This document shows, in pieces, positions 46,555 through 59,276 of a stretch of 64,000 bases of DNA. Within the stretch, counting starts at the first letter, position 1; every line of letters begins with the position of its first letter. Under the pieces are notes generated by a model. That model saw only the letters and a program-made list of their open reading frames with translations, had not been told where the DNA came from and searched no databases. Source of the DNA: Alcanivorax borkumensis SK2 (lineage in GTDB: Bacteria > Pseudomonadota > Gammaproteobacteria > Pseudomonadales > Alcanivoracaceae). The DNA lies in the NCBI RefSeq assembly GCF_000009365.1, contig NC_008260.1, forward strand, positions 1,399,501 to 1,463,500, given 5' to 3'. The position numbers and the translations under genes were made by a program.

Positions 46555-46572
46555 GCCGTAGCCGTAGCCGTA
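46555..46572. repeat. Short tandem repeat (GCCGTA)x3
   Basis: Three perfect hexamer copies in the gap between two convergent genes. The nine-base sequence ATTCGACCT occurs on either side (46512-46520 and 46573-46581). Confidence 0.8.
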
Positions 46573-46586
46573 ATTCGACCTCAGAT

Positions 46587-47084
46587 TCAAAGTCGCAGTT
46601 TGCGCAACTCGGTTGATGCCCTACCGCGCGCCCAATGCTCAAGGAACTGTTGCGCCAAGCGCGGCGCTTGCGGTAGCCGATGGCCACACAGGTCCAGTCG
46701 AGCGGGGCGAGGCCAGCCACTGGCTTCGAACAGGCTGCTGTTATCGCCGATGGCAAAGCATTGCTGGGCATCATTATCGTCAGGCTGGGTTTGCCGCAGG
46801 GTGATGCGCGAAGGTAAGCGGCGGGACAGGTGAACCAAGCGGTGGCCGTTAGGTACGGCATTTTCTATGCTGTCGAAAAGAATACGGATATCCGCCCGGG
46901 CATTGCTCAAGGCCAGAACCTTGACGGCATCGCACACAGCTGCATTGCCAGTGAGTCCATCCAGTGTCGGCACTCGAAGCCAGAGACGATGACGGCTGGC
47001 GCTGATCAGTGAGGCCAGCGCCAAGCTGGCGTTACTGCGGGCAGGGTGGTGCAGGGTGTCGTCGTCACCGATGACCAAGTGCAT
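46587..47084 (-). CDS. Conserved hypothetical protein
   Basis: A 165-residue protein with ALASLISASRHRLWLRVPTLD near the N terminus and VKVLALSNARADIRILFDS, VHLSRRLPSRITLRQT. The alternating strand/helix pattern resembles half of a phospholipase D fold, but no HxK catalytic motif is present. It is the last gene of the purB-roxA-GNAT run and begins 3 bp after the acetyltransferase stop. I do not recognise its function; a link to the acetyltransferase is suggested only by coupling. Confidence 0.65.
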   Translation of the reverse strand: MHLVIGDDDTLHHPARSNASLALASLISASRHRLWLRVPTLDGLTGNAAVCDAVKVLALSNARADIRILFDSIENAVPNGHRLVHLSRRLPSRITLRQTQPDDNDAQQCFAIGDNSSLFEASGWPRPARLDLCGHRLPQAPRLAQQFLEHWARGRASTELRKLRL

Positions 47085-47087
47085 GGC

Positions 47088-47513
47088 TTAGAGCAGGGGT
47101 TTGAACATTTGCCGGTGGGGAATGTTGGCATCCATGAAAATGCCTCCAGACACCGAAAAGCCAGCCGCTTCGTAAAAGCTGGTGGCGTGGGTTTGGGCGT
47201 GTAGAAAGATTTCTTTCATGCCGTTGGCTCGTGCCGTTTCTTCTGCAGCGACCAGCAGTGAACTGCCAACACCGTAGTTGCGCTGCTCGGAGAGTACGCA
47301 CAAACGGCTGATCTGCCCGGTGGGCAGCAAGCGAATACAGCCCACAGGCTGTTGCTCGGCGTCCAAGGCCAGAAAGTGAATGGCGGCGGCGTCTTCGCCA
47401 TCCCATTCCAGTTCTTCCGGTACGTGTTGTTCCTTGATAAATACGGCTTGGCGGAGACCACGCAGCGCGGCTTCGTGTTTGTCCCAACGGGTTTCGATAA
47501 TGCTGATAGCCAT
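47088..47513 (-). CDS. GNAT-family N-acetyltransferase
   Basis: A 141-residue acetyltransferase. IRLLPTGQISRLCVLSEQR is the acetyl-CoA-binding strand, followed by the pyrophosphate loop NYGVGSSLLVAAEE and MKEIFLHAQTHATSFYEAAGF. The ATG at 47513 fits family length; a frame extension upstream overlaps roxA and is not used. It starts 10 bp after the roxA stop. The substrate is unknown. Confidence 0.88.
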   Translation of the reverse strand: MAISIIETRWDKHEAALRGLRQAVFIKEQHVPEELEWDGEDAAAIHFLALDAEQQPVGCIRLLPTGQISRLCVLSEQRNYGVGSSLLVAAEETARANGMKEIFLHAQTHATSFYEAAGFSVSGGIFMDANIPHRQMFKPLL

Positions 47514-47523
47514 AGGGGTCTCG

Positions 47524-48656
47524 TTATAGTGGGGAAAAGTAGCCCTGTTCAATCCATTCATGAAGCAGTTCTCTCGCGGTGGGCGTCATAACGGCGTCCA
47601 ACTCGCGTTTCTGGTAGCGTCTTTTACTGGCCAGTAGCTGCACCAGCGGTTGTTGTTGTTCTGTTAGTGTATGAGCCTCTCCGTTTAGCCAAGCAAGTTT
47701 GCCCTGCATGAGCAGGCGCACACTGCCGTGGCGCACCAAAGATACGTCACTATCGCGTTCGCGGATATGGTGTTCATCTACCGCAAATTCAAGGCCCTCT
47801 AATCGAGGGGTGGAGAGCCAACGATAAATGGCTCGCTCGATAGCCTCGGGGTGCAGAAGGTCCAAAGCTCCACGCACCAGCTGCTGCCGATCTGTGTCGG
47901 CCAAGATTGAGGGATCAGTAGTGATTCCTCGGTCCGGGTCAGTAAAGAGTTTGCTGTCGGATTCGGCTAGGCATTCACCGGCGATCTCTGCCATCAGCAT
48001 TTGGTAATCCGGAGCGCGAAAGCCCACCGACCATGTAATGCAGTCGCTGTCTTCGGCGACCCCGTGATGGGCCACCCCGGGTGGCAGGTAAAGCACATCG
48101 CCGGGTTGCGCAATAAACTCTTCACGAACGGGCATTTGCGCCAGCAATTTCAGCTCGTCGGTAGCCTGGCGAGGGCTGCTTTCGTCGCACACGTCGCCGA
48201 TCTGCCAGCGACGACTGCCGCTTGCCTGGATCAGGAAAACATCATAACGATCAAAATGCGGGCCAACGCTGCCGCCTTTGGCCGCGTAGCTAATCATGAT
48301 GTCTTCCACCCGCCAGTTTGGCAGAAACGCGAAATCGTCCAGTAGCAGCGAGGTTTCAGTGAGAAAGTGATCCACAGACTGAACGAGCAGTGTCCAATTT
48401 TTCTCACCGAGGGCCTCGAAAACATTGTCGTCGAGGGGGCTTTGCAGTACCGACCAAGGGCCGTTGCCTGCACCAGTTATGACCCGGGCTTCGACTGACT
48501 CTTCCAAGGCAAGTCCGGCCAAGGTGTTTGCATCCGGCTGATCCAGGCCGCTGGCAGCACCGGGCATGAATAAAGGACGTTTCTGCCAGTGCTCACGCAA
48601 AAACGCTGCCGGGGTAAGCGGCAGCGTAAAGGAGGGCAGTTGCGCTGTGGCCGGCA

Positions 48657-48657
<1 letters not shown>
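47524..48657 (-). CDS. roxA: Ribosomal protein uL16 arginine hydroxylase RoxA/YcfD (JmjC/cupin)
   Basis: A 2-oxoglutarate- and Fe(II)-dependent oxygenase that hydroxylates an arginine of ribosomal protein L16. The metal ligands are in GPHFDRYDVFLIQ (HxD) and the distal histidine in GVAHHGVAED. A winged C-terminal domain follows. Length 377 residues matches E. coli YcfD (373). The start overlaps the purB stop by one base (TAATG), indicating coupling. Confidence 0.93.
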
Positions 48658-50087
<1,430 letters not shown>

Positions 50088-50162
50088 TCATACAGCAAAA
50101 TTGCGCAAACTGCGCCGTTACGACGATGAGCCGACAATGTTGCTATTATTTACTTTAAAATA

Positions 50163-50804
50163 TTATCGCAAGCCATTGATATCAATTGATTCAATGACGC
50201 TAATAAGGCGCTTTCTTTGAAACAGTAAGTGCCAGCGTCGCCCGCCCAGCTGGTGCCAGAGGAAGGCGGCACGCACTCCGGCCAGAAACAGCGCGCGGAT
50301 GCGTGCGGCCTTGTTGTCGTCTTGCAGGTGGGCCGGCTCGCCCTTTACCTGAATGCGAAACCGGAAAGTACCTAAGGTATCTAGATAAATACCGGCAATT
50401 CTGTGGCAAAAGGCATCATCTGAAAATCGATCAAAGTGGGCCTGTTGACCACTCAACGCCAGTAATCGATTACGCAGGATGCTTACGGTGTCTTCATTGT
50501 TGCGCAATTTGCCTGCCAGGTGCAGCAGAGCAAGGCCATAGTTGAGCGGCCGCAGATTGGCGCCACGAGAATCCTTACTCAGGCTCCGGCTAAGCAAGCT
50601 AACGCCTTCACGAAGCAGGCCTGGCTGGCTGTAAACGCCATCGAAGTTATCCGCATCCAGCTCCATGACGCCAGCAATTAGCGCTTCAAAGGCCTGTGAG
50701 TCACAATCACCACGCTGGGCCACATCATCGGCAAGTTGGGCTGCTTCGAACACGGCGGCCAGGGCCAGCAGCTGCTGTTGTTCTGGCGAAAAACGTTCGC
50801 TCAT
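50163..50804 (-). CDS. hflD: High frequency lysogenization protein HflD homologue
   Basis: A 213-residue helical protein matching Hfl[21 protein letters not shown] at the N terminus, LARGGF-like core replaced here by [14 protein letters not shown] and [20 protein letters not shown] and [22 protein letters not shown] near the C terminus. In E. coli HflD modulates phage lambda CII and sits in the same place between mnmA and purB. The start overlaps the mnmA stop (ATGA). Biological role outside phage infection is unclear. Confidence 0.92.
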   Translation of the reverse strand: MSERFSPEQQQLLALAAVFEAAQLADDVAQRGDCDSQAFEALIAGVMELDADNFDGVYSQPGLLREGVSLLSRSLSKDSRGANLRPLNYGLALLHLAGKLRNNEDTVSILRNRLLALSGQQAHFDRFSDDAFCHRIAGIYLDTLGTFRFRIQVKGEPAHLQDDNKAARIRALFLAGVRAAFLWHQLGGRRWHLLFQRKRLISVIESIDINGLR

Positions 50805-51895
50805 GCCGTTTCCTCAATCACCGCGCCGCCCAAACAGACTGGGCCATCGTAGAACACCACGGATTGCCCAGGCGTGACGGCGCGTTGTGGTTCATCGAAT
50901 GTCACGGTTACGCGGCCTTCGCCGGCATCGCTAACGGTGCAGCCCTGATCGGGCTGGCGGTAGCGGGTTTTGGCGGTGAGCCGGGCCGGCAAGGCCGGCG
51001 CTTCCAGTGCGACCCACTGCATTGGCGCACTGTTGAGTACGCGGCTGTAAAGCAGAGGGTGGTCGGTACCTTGTACAGCGATCAATACGTTACGTTCCAG
51101 GTCTTTCTTGGCCACATACCAAGGGGCTTCACTGGCGCTGGCCAGCCCACCGATGCCGAGCCCCTGACGCTGGCCCAGCGTGTAATACATCAGGCCGTCA
51201 TGCTGACCAATCACGTTGCCATGATCGTCTTCAATGGAGCCTGGCTGGGCGGGTAGATACTGCTCCAGGAAATCCTTGAATCGGCGCTCACCGATAAAGC
51301 AGATGCCGGTGGAGTCTTTCTTTTTGTGATTATCAAAGCCTTTTTGCTCTGCGATTCGCCGTACTTCAGGTTTTTCCAGGTCGCCTAGCGGGAACAGGGT
51401 GCGGTCAAATTTCTGATAATCCACGGCATGCAGGAAGTAAGTCTGATCCTTGTTGGTGTCTACGGCGCGCAGCAGTTTTGCTTTGCCAGTATGGCTTACC
51501 TGTGAGTAATGGCCGGTGGCAATGTAATCGGCGCCTAAGGTGATAGCGTGATCCAGAAACGCTTGAAACTTAATTTCCTTGTTGCAGAGGATATCCGGAT
51601 TAGGCGTGCGCCCAGCCTTATATTCGGCCAGAAAGTGAGCGAACACTCGATCCCAGTATTGCTCTGCGAAGTTGGCAGTATGCAGCTCGATACCCAGTAC
51701 GCCTGCCACTTGCATGGCGTCGAGTAGGTCTTCGCGTGCGGTGCAGTAATCGGTGCCGTCGTCCTCATTCCAGTTCTTCATGAACAGACCTTCCACCTGA
51801 TAACCCGCATCGATCAGGCGGGCGGCGGCTACGGAGGAATCCACACCGCCGGACATACCGACGATGACACGGGTGTCTTGGGGAGCCTTAGTCAT
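50801..51895 (-). CDS. mnmA: tRNA-specific 2-thiouridylase MnmA
   Basis: Installs the 2-thio group at U34 of tRNA(Lys/Glu/Gln). The PP-loop is [12 protein letters not shown]. The catalytic cysteines are in [10 protein letters not shown] and [10 protein letters not shown]. Length 364 residues is standard (E. coli 368). Order nudJ-mnmA-hflD-purB is conserved with E. coli. The ribosome-binding site lies inside the end of nudJ. Confidence 0.96.
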   Translation of the reverse strand: MTKAPQDTRVIVGMSGGVDSSVAAARLIDAGYQVEGLFMKNWNEDDGTDYCTAREDLLDAMQVAGVLGIELHTANFAEQYWDRVFAHFLAEYKAGRTPNPDILCNKEIKFQAFLDHAITLGADYIATGHYSQVSHTGKAKLLRAVDTNKDQTYFLHAVDYQKFDRTLFPLGDLEKPEVRRIAEQKGFDNHKKKDSTGICFIGERRFKDFLEQYLPAQPGSIEDDHGNVIGQHDGLMYYTLGQRQGLGIGGLASASEAPWYVAKKDLERNVLIAVQGTDHPLLYSRVLNSAPMQWVALEAPALPARLTAKTRYRQPDQGCTVSDAGEGRVTVTFDEPQRAVTPGQSVVFYDGPVCLGGAVIEETA

Positions 51896-51901
51896 GGCGA
51901 A

Positions 51902-52369
51902 TCATCCTCTCTGCAGAGGCCAGGGGTGCTGATAAATGCTGTCCAGGGGCAATCGGCGGCCGGACAGGTAATCATCCAGGCATTTTTCCACCAGCGCACT
52001 GCGATGTTGGTGGCGGCGAGCACGGAACTCATCCGGGCTCAACCACTCGGCTTCCAGAATACCGGTATCGAGTTTCTGTTTCGGGTCGTGGCTGATTGGA
52101 CGTGCCACGAAGCAGGTGCGGTAATACACGCCGGCTCCCTTGTGCGGCTGAAAGATATACCAGCCGAGCAGGTCGGTGATTTCTACCTGCCACGCGCTTT
52201 CTTCCAGCGTCTCACGGTATGCGGCTTGCATTAGGTTCTCACCGAATTCCACATGACCAGCGGGCTGGTTCAGTACTTCCTCGCCCTTGCTCATTTCACG
52301 GACAAACAGGAAGCGGCCATCTTGTTCGACTACGCAGGCCACAGTAATGTGCGGCTCAAAGCTGTTCAT
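51902..52369 (-). CDS. nudJ: Nudix phosphatase NudJ
   Basis: A 155-residue Nudix hydrolase. The box GENLMQAAYRETLEESAWQV has most consensus residues (G, E, RE, EE). NQPAGHVEFGENL precedes it, and PHITVACVV is close to E. coli NudJ (153 residues), which hydrolyses thiamin pyrimidine pyrophosphates and nucleoside triphosphates. ATG at 52369 has AGGA upstream. It is divergent from moaC and first in the nudJ-mnmA-hflD run. Confidence 0.92.
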   Translation of the reverse strand: MNSFEPHITVACVVEQDGRFLFVREMSKGEEVLNQPAGHVEFGENLMQAAYRETLEESAWQVEITDLLGWYIFQPHKGAGVYYRTCFVARPISHDPKQKLDTGILEAEWLSPDEFRARRHQHRSALVEKCLDDYLSGRRLPLDSIYQHPWPLQRG

Positions 52370-52495
52370 AGCGTATCCTACCGGGGAAGCGCCGACGGCC
52401 CAGGCGGGCTGATGACGGTACTTCATTCAATTCTGGAAAGGCGAGAATGGTAGCGCAGCGGCGCCACAGACAACAGGGCGGAGACACCTCTGAGC

Positions 52496-52978
52496 ATGAC
52501 TGAACAACGATTTACCCACCTGGACGACAGTGGTCGGGCCCAGATGGTCGATGTGACCGATAAGGATATCACCCAGCGTGCGGCCACCGCGCAAGCGCGG
52601 GTGCGGATGCAGCCGAGCACCCTGCAAATGATCTTGGCTGGCGAGCACCCCAAGGGTGATGTGCTTGCTACCGCACGGATTGCGGGCATTCAGGCAGCCA
52701 AAAAAACCTGGGACTTGATTCCACTGTGCCACCCGCTGTTACTGACTGGGATCACGGTCACCATTGAGCCAGAGGCCGACGATGCGCTGTGTGTACAGGC
52801 GACCTGTAAGCTTAAAGGTACTACCGGCGTGGAAATGGAGGCGCTAACGGCTGCGTCCGTTGCTTGCCTCACGCTGTATGACATGTGTAAGGCGGTGGAT
52901 CGCTGCATGGTGATTGAATCTGTGTGCCTGCTGGAAAAATCCGGTGGTCGTAGCGGGACGTTCCGGAGGGAAAGATAA
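52496..52978 (+). CDS. moaC: Cyclic pyranopterin monophosphate synthase MoaC
   Basis: Converts 3',8-cyclo-GTP to cPMP in molybdopterin synthesis. Segments [17 protein letters not shown] and [20 protein letters not shown], plus the catalytic DMCKAVD, are intact. Length is 160 residues (E. coli 161). It heads moaC-moaD-moaE, with moaD starting 1 bp after its stop. The partner moaA is not in the window. Confidence 0.95.
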   Translation: MTEQRFTHLDDSGRAQMVDVTDKDITQRAATAQARVRMQPSTLQMILAGEHPKGDVLATARIAGIQAAKKTWDLIPLCHPLLLTGITVTIEPEADDALCVQATCKLKGTTGVEMEALTAASVACLTLYDMCKAVDRCMVIESVCLLEKSGGRSGTFRRER

Positions 52979-52979
52979 A

Positions 52980-53234
52980 ATGATTGAAATTCGTTTCTTT
53001 GCCGCTCTGCGTGAGCGGGTCGGCTGTGACAGCCTGACGGTCACTGCGCCGCAAGGCACCGACACGGTGACGGCGCTGGTGGCGTGGCTGGAAGAAGACA
53101 ATCCGGCGGTAGCCCGGGCGCTGGAGGCTACACCCCATTACATGGTGGCGGTGAATGAGGTGCTGAGCCAAGAACAGACAGCCATCCGTGATGGCGATGT
53201 AGTGGCCCTGTTTCCTCCGGTGACCGGAGGGTGA
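52980..53234 (+). CDS. moaD: Molybdopterin synthase sulfur-carrier subunit MoaD
   Basis: An 84-residue ubiquitin-like protein. It starts with IEIRFFAALRERVGCD and ends FPPVTGG; the terminal Gly-Gly becomes thiocarboxylated and donates sulfur to cPMP. The ATG at 52980 follows GGAGGGAAAG. Its stop overlaps moaE by four bases (GTGA). Confidence 0.94.
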   Translation: MIEIRFFAALRERVGCDSLTVTAPQGTDTVTALVAWLEEDNPAVARALEATPHYMVAVNEVLSQEQTAIRDGDVVALFPPVTGG

Positions 53235-53677
53235 AGGTTTGGGTGGCAGTAACCGGCGCGGCACTTGAGCCGGCGGCACCGACAGACTGGTTGCGCGATC
53301 AAGGCCTTAGCGGCGCCGTGGTGCAATTCAACGGACAGGTGCGCGATGAGCAGGGCAGAGTGGAAGCGCTTCACTTAGAGCATTATCCAGGCATGACAGA
53401 AACGGTGTTGCGCACCATTGTTGAGCGTGCGGCAGACAAATGGCAACTCAATGGTGTTTGGGTGGTGCACAGAATTGGCACCATGGCGGTGGCTGAAGAC
53501 ATTGTGCAGGTAGCGGTCAGCGCCTCCCATCGCCAGGATGCGTTTGCAGCCTGCGCCTTTATCATGGACCTGCTAAAAACCCGGGCGCCATTCTGGAAGA
53601 AAGAACTTATTAACGGCCATTGGGTTTGGGTCCAGGCCCGCCAGAGCGATGCCGAGGCCGCCGATGCTTGGCTGTAG
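53231..53677 (+). CDS. moaE: Molybdopterin synthase catalytic subunit MoaE
   Basis: A 148-residue catalytic subunit. LEHYPGMTE, WVVHRIGTMAVAEDIVQVAV and the lysine-rich APFWKKELINGHWVW are characteristic, with the lysine pair near the active site. It begins with GTG inside the moaD stop. Its last 68 bp overlap the 3' end of rluE on the other strand. Confidence 0.94.
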   Translation: MKVWVAVTGAALEPAAPTDWLRDQGLSGAVVQFNGQVRDEQGRVEALHLEHYPGMTETVLRTIVERAADKWQLNGVWVVHRIGTMAVAEDIVQVAVSASHRQDAFAACAFIMDLLKTRAPFWKKELINGHWVWVQARQSDAEAADAWL

Positions 53678-54230
53678 CGGGCTTTGGGGCGTGAACCATC
53701 ATAGAACGGGACTCCCCTGGCGCCAAATCGGCAAGAGACCAATCACCGATTTGCCAGCGAATCAAGCGAAGGGTGGGGTGGCCGATGGCTGCGGTCATTC
53801 GCCGCACCTGACGATTGCGACCTTCGTCTATAGTGAGACTGAGCCAGCTATCCGGTACTGTTTTACGCGACCGGACAGGAGGCGTGCGCGGCCACAAGCA
53901 GGGATCATCGATTAAGCTAACCTTGGCTGGCCGGGTAGGCCCATCCTTGAGACGAATGCCTTGGCGTAGTTTTTGCAGTTCCTGTGGCCCGGGCTGGCCC
54001 TCCACCTGAACCAAATAGGTTTTGGGAAGCTTGAACCGTGGATCACTGATGCGTGCCTGAAGCGCACCGTCATCGGTCAGCAACAACAGGCCTTCAGAAT
54101 CCCAGTCCAGTCGGCCGGCCGGATACACTCCCGGTACGCAGACAAACTCGCGCAACGTTCGGCGGCCTTGATCGTCGCTGAACTGTGACAGGACCCGGAA
54201 GGGTTTGTTAAGTAATATCAATTGTGCCAT
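53610..54230 (-). CDS. rluE: 23S rRNA pseudouridine(2457) synthase RluE
   Basis: RsuA/RluB/E/F-type pseudouridine synthase, without the S4 domain, 206 residues. The catalytic aspartate is in AGRLDWDSEGLLLLTDDG; the family motifs LPKTYLVQVEG and EGRNRQVRRMTAAIGHPTLR follow. The C-terminal ~15 residues are a basic low-complexity tail that overlaps moaE. In E. coli rluE lies between icd and nudJ; here moaCDE separates it from nudJ. Confidence 0.92.
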   Translation of the reverse strand: MAQLILLNKPFRVLSQFSDDQGRRTLREFVCVPGVYPAGRLDWDSEGLLLLTDDGALQARISDPRFKLPKTYLVQVEGQPGPQELQKLRQGIRLKDGPTRPAKVSLIDDPCLWPRTPPVRSRKTVPDSWLSLTIDEGRNRQVRRMTAAIGHPTLRLIRWQIGDWSLADLAPGESRSMMVHAPKPATAKHRRPRHRSGGPGPKPNGR

Positions 54231-54312
54231 AGGCTGTGAGCGTCAATGACCTAAACAGAAGTTGTTACAGGCATAGTTACTGCCGCTTGTCCTAACAAGG
54301 CTAAACGGTCAG

Positions 54313-54321
54313 TGCTATACT
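54313..54321 (+). promoter_or_regulatory. Probable extended -10 promoter of the monomeric isocitrate dehydrogenase gene
   Basis: TGCTATACT forms an extended -10 element (TG-N-TATACT) about 130 bp upstream of the start codon. No convincing -35 box lies at 17 bp, which is compatible with an extended -10 promoter. Confidence 0.5.
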
Positions 54322-54382
54322 CGCCAGCCTATGCAAAATACAGTTTTATTCGGAGGGAACACTGTTGTTTCCTGCCCGCTGA

Positions 54383-56674
<2,292 letters not shown>

Positions 56675-57064
56675 GGTAAAGCAAGACAGGTCGGCCTGGA
56701 TCAAACAGGTCGGCTTGTGGCCCGGTGGTAATGCAGAGTAAGCCGACAGCCTGGGGATGAATCTGGCGCTACGGTTCAATTGCTGTGTCTACGGTGCCAG
56801 AGGCGCTATTAATAGCCTTTATTATCTGGTGTCTTGCTACCGATCCTATCATTACTTCTCAACGTCTCTCACTCACCCTTTGCCCTATGGCCCACAAGAC
56901 TGGCTAGAATATGGCTTGGCTGGATTTTATGCCGTCGACCCATGTTGACGACGGGCATGAGGCGCAGCGCGGTTGTGTCTATTGGCGTCTGCCTTCATCC
57001 TTTGGGGCAATGAGATACTCGAAAGAAGCGCCTTATTTCGTTTTATGCAGAGGGAGAAGTATAG
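56675..57064. other. 390-bp region between the two isocitrate dehydrogenase genes
   Basis: No supported gene: the two short open stretches (56757-56948 and 56911-57102) have no ribosome-binding site and no recognised relatives. A weak promoter candidate is TTGCCC (56880-56885) and TAGAAT (56905-56910), 19 bp apart. AGGGAGAAG just before 57065 is the ribosome-binding site of the next gene. Confidence 0.45.
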
Positions 57065-58327
57065 ATGGGATACCAAAAGATTACGGTTCCGGCAGACGGT
57101 GACAAAATCACGGTTAACGCGGACCTGTCCCTGAATGTTCCCAATCATCCGATCATTCCTTATATCGAAGGTGATGGTATTGGTGTTGATATTTCACCCG
57201 TAATGATCAAGGTGGTTAACGCCGCAATTGAAAAAGCTTACGGGACAAAGCGTGGCATTACGTGGATGGAAGTTTATGCCGGGGAAAAAGCCACGGTGGT
57301 ATACGGGCCAGATGTTTGGCTACCCGAAGAAACGCTGGAAGCTCTTAGAGAGTTCGCTGTGGGAATCAAAGGGCCGTTGACCACCCCAGTGGGCGGCGGC
57401 ATTCGCTCTCTCAATGTATCCCTGCGTCAGGAGTTGGATCTTTACACTTGTATGCGCCCGGTGCGCTATTTTGAAGGCGTTCCTAGCCCGGTGACCCACC
57501 CCGAGCTCACTGACATGATTATCTTCCGTGAGAACTCTGAAGATATCTACGCAGGGATTGAATGGGCAGCGGATAGCCCGGAAGCGACTAAATTAATCCG
57601 TTTTTTACGCGAAGAGATGGGCGTTACCCAAATCCGTTTTCCGGAAGGCTGCGGTATTGGTATCAAGCCAGTATCCCGCGAGGGGACCCAGCGCTTGGTG
57701 CGCAAGGCGATTCAGTACGCTATTGATAATGATAAAGATTCCGTCACCTTGGTGCACAAAGGCAACATCATGAAGTATACGGAGGGGGCCTTTAAGGATT
57801 GGGGCTACCAGCTTGCCGGTGAACGGTTTGGCGCGCAATTGCTTGACGGTGGCCCCTGGATGACCATGAAGAATCCGCGTACTGGCAAGGAAATCATCAT
57901 TAAAGATGTAATTGCAGATGCCTTCCTGCAACAGATATTGATGCGCCCGGCGGATTACAGCGTAATCGCAACGCTGAACCTGAACGGCGATTACATTTCT
58001 GATGCTCTGGCGGCGGAAGTCGGTGGAATCGGTATTGCGCCGGGTGCCAACATCGGTGGCTCCGTGTCCCTGTTCGAGGCCACTCATGGCACCGCGCCCA
58101 AATACACGGGTCAAGATAAGGTGAACCCGGGCTCGCTCATTCTATCTGCGGAAATGATGTTGCGTCACATGGGCTGGAATGATGCAGCTGACCTAATTAT
58201 TAATGGTGTGGAAGGGGCAATTGCCGCCAAGACAGTAACCTATGACTTTGAGCGGTTGATGCCGGATGCAACATTGTTACGGTGTTCAGAGTTTGGGGAT
58301 GCGGTGATTGAACATATGGGCGCCTGA
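57065..58327 (+). CDS. icd: Isocitrate dehydrogenase (NADP+), homodimeric type
   Basis: E. coli Icd-type enzyme of 420 residues. The phosphorylation/substrate loop is [20 protein letters not shown]; the serine after IR is the residue phosphorylated by AceK in enteric bacteria. [40 protein letters not shown] and [19 protein letters not shown] are intact. With glcB in the same window, control of this enzyme sets the split between TCA and glyoxylate routes. The stop codon lies exactly in the loop of a perfect 12-bp-arm hairpin. Confidence 0.97.
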   Translation: MGYQKITVPADGDKITVNADLSLNVPNHPIIPYIEGDGIGVDISPVMIKVVNAAIEKAYGTKRGITWMEVYAGEKATVVYGPDVWLPEETLEALREFAVGIKGPLTTPVGGGIRSLNVSLRQELDLYTCMRPVRYFEGVPSPVTHPELTDMIIFRENSEDIYAGIEWAADSPEATKLIRFLREEMGVTQIRFPEGCGIGIKPVSREGTQRLVRKAIQYAIDNDKDSVTLVHKGNIMKYTEGAFKDWGYQLAGERFGAQLLDGGPWMTMKNPRTGKEIIIKDVIADAFLQQILMRPADYSVIATLNLNGDYISDALAAEVGGIGIAPGANIGGSVSLFEATHGTAPKYTGQDKVNPGSLILSAEMMLRHMGWNDAADLIINGVEGAIAAKTVTYDFERLMPDATLLRCSEFGDAVIEHMGA

Positions 58328-58339
58328 GGCGCCCATATG
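58313..58339. repeat. Perfect palindromic hairpin centred on the icd stop codon
   Basis: Arms CATATGGGCGCC (58313-58324) and GGCGCCCATATG (58328-58339) enclose TGA, which is the icd stop codon. No T-run follows, so it is not a standard terminator. It sits between convergent icd and cspD and might protect the mRNA 3' end. Confidence 0.9.
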
Positions 58340-58374
58340 CATTAATACGAATTCACCCAGCCTGCAGCGCAGCG

Positions 58375-58629
58375 TCAGGAAGGCGTCGTCTGATCTTCAG
58401 TGGCCCCTTCCTCATTGCTGGCCTCTTCGTCGGTGCGCAAGTTAATCGCGTGGTAGCCTTTGTTGGCGGGCTGTACATCATATTCCACTGGTTGCCCGGC
58501 TTTCAGGCTCTTGTAGCCATCCATCTGAATGTAGGAATAGTGGACGAACAGGTCTTCGCCCCCTTCATCTGGGCGTACAAAGCCGTAGCCCTTGGCGTTG
58601 TTAAACCACTTTACTCGTCCCGTTGCCAT
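58375..58629 (-). CDS. cspD: Cold-shock domain protein CspD
   Basis: An 84-residue OB-fold nucleic-acid-binding protein: TGRVKWFNNAKGYGFVRPD contains RNP1 (KGYGFV), and DLFVHYSYI is RNP2. A short acidic tail (EEASNEEGATED) follows the core. In E. coli CspD is stationary-phase-induced, inhibits replication and is adjacent to clpS-clpA, as here, in divergent orientation. GAAGGA precedes the ATG. Confidence 0.92.
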   Translation of the reverse strand: MATGRVKWFNNAKGYGFVRPDEGGEDLFVHYSYIQMDGYKSLKAGQPVEYDVQPANKGYHAINLRTDEEASNEEGATEDQTTPS

Positions 58630-58766
58630 GGTCCTTCCCTCTGCCTATCCAATGGCGAATATGTTTATTTTTATCCTCAGGCGGTTTGCTGCGGTAAACT
58701 CTACCTAAGTGCATTGTGCAACTTTTAAACATGCACAGCGGGGTGTCAACCCTGTGAAATGATCCC

Positions 58767-58782
58767 GGTAAATTGATTTACC
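58767..58782. promoter_or_regulatory. Operator-like palindrome in the cspD-clpS divergent region
   Basis: GGTAAAT-TG-ATTTACC, perfect 7-bp arms, 85 bp upstream of the clpS start and 138 bp from the cspD start. Its position fits a regulatory protein site controlling one or both genes; no regulator can be named. Confidence 0.4.
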
Positions 58783-58866
58783 TCAGGGGATTGAAAAAAC
58801 ACCGACCACCCATCATTTCTTCATTGCCTGCTGACGCCAGCAGGGTTACAACCGTTTTGAGGCTTT

Positions 58867-59241
58867 ATGAATTGGCATCCGGTAATGATTGACGAAACAG
58901 GCTCGCTGCGTGGCGGGCCGGCAGATTCCTCCTCAGACCCGGATCGGCACGGTGACCTTGCCGTCGAGGAGGCTAAGCCAAAGCTAAAGCCACCGTCCAT
59001 GTACAAGGTGTTGATGCTCAATGATGACTACACGCCAATGGATTTTGTGGTAGAGATACTAGAAGACTTCTTCAATTTGGACCGTGAGCAGGCCACCCGT
59101 GTCATGCTCACGGTTCACACTGAAGGAAAAGCGGTGTGCGGGGTTTACCCGCAAGACATCGCCGAAACAAAAGCCACGCAAGTGGTGGAATACGCCCGGG
59201 AGAATCAGCATCCGTTGATGTGTCAGGTGGAACAGGCCTGA
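58867..59241 (+). CDS. clpS: ATP-dependent Clp protease adaptor ClpS
   Basis: Recognises destabilising N-terminal residues and passes substrates to ClpAP. Core residues: [19 protein letters not shown] (N-degron pocket) and [16 protein letters not shown]. The 124-residue length includes an N-terminal extension longer than E. coli ClpS (106), the flexible tail that engages ClpA. It is followed 35 bp later by clpA. Confidence 0.94.
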   Translation: MNWHPVMIDETGSLRGGPADSSSDPDRHGDLAVEEAKPKLKPPSMYKVLMLNDDYTPMDFVVEILEDFFNLDREQATRVMLTVHTEGKAVCGVYPQDIAETKATQVVEYARENQHPLMCQVEQA

Positions 59242-59276
59242 CACTCTCCTTGCGGGCCCTGCAGTGAGGTAGCCTT

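Noticed and set aside
52370..52495. Molybdenum-cofactor riboswitch before moaC
   Set aside because: The 126-bp divergent gap has G+C-rich pairing potential but I cannot see the conserved motif loops; not claimed.
56757..57102. Short plus-strand frames between the isocitrate dehydrogenase genes
   Set aside because: They overlap each other and the icd start and lack ribosome-binding sites.
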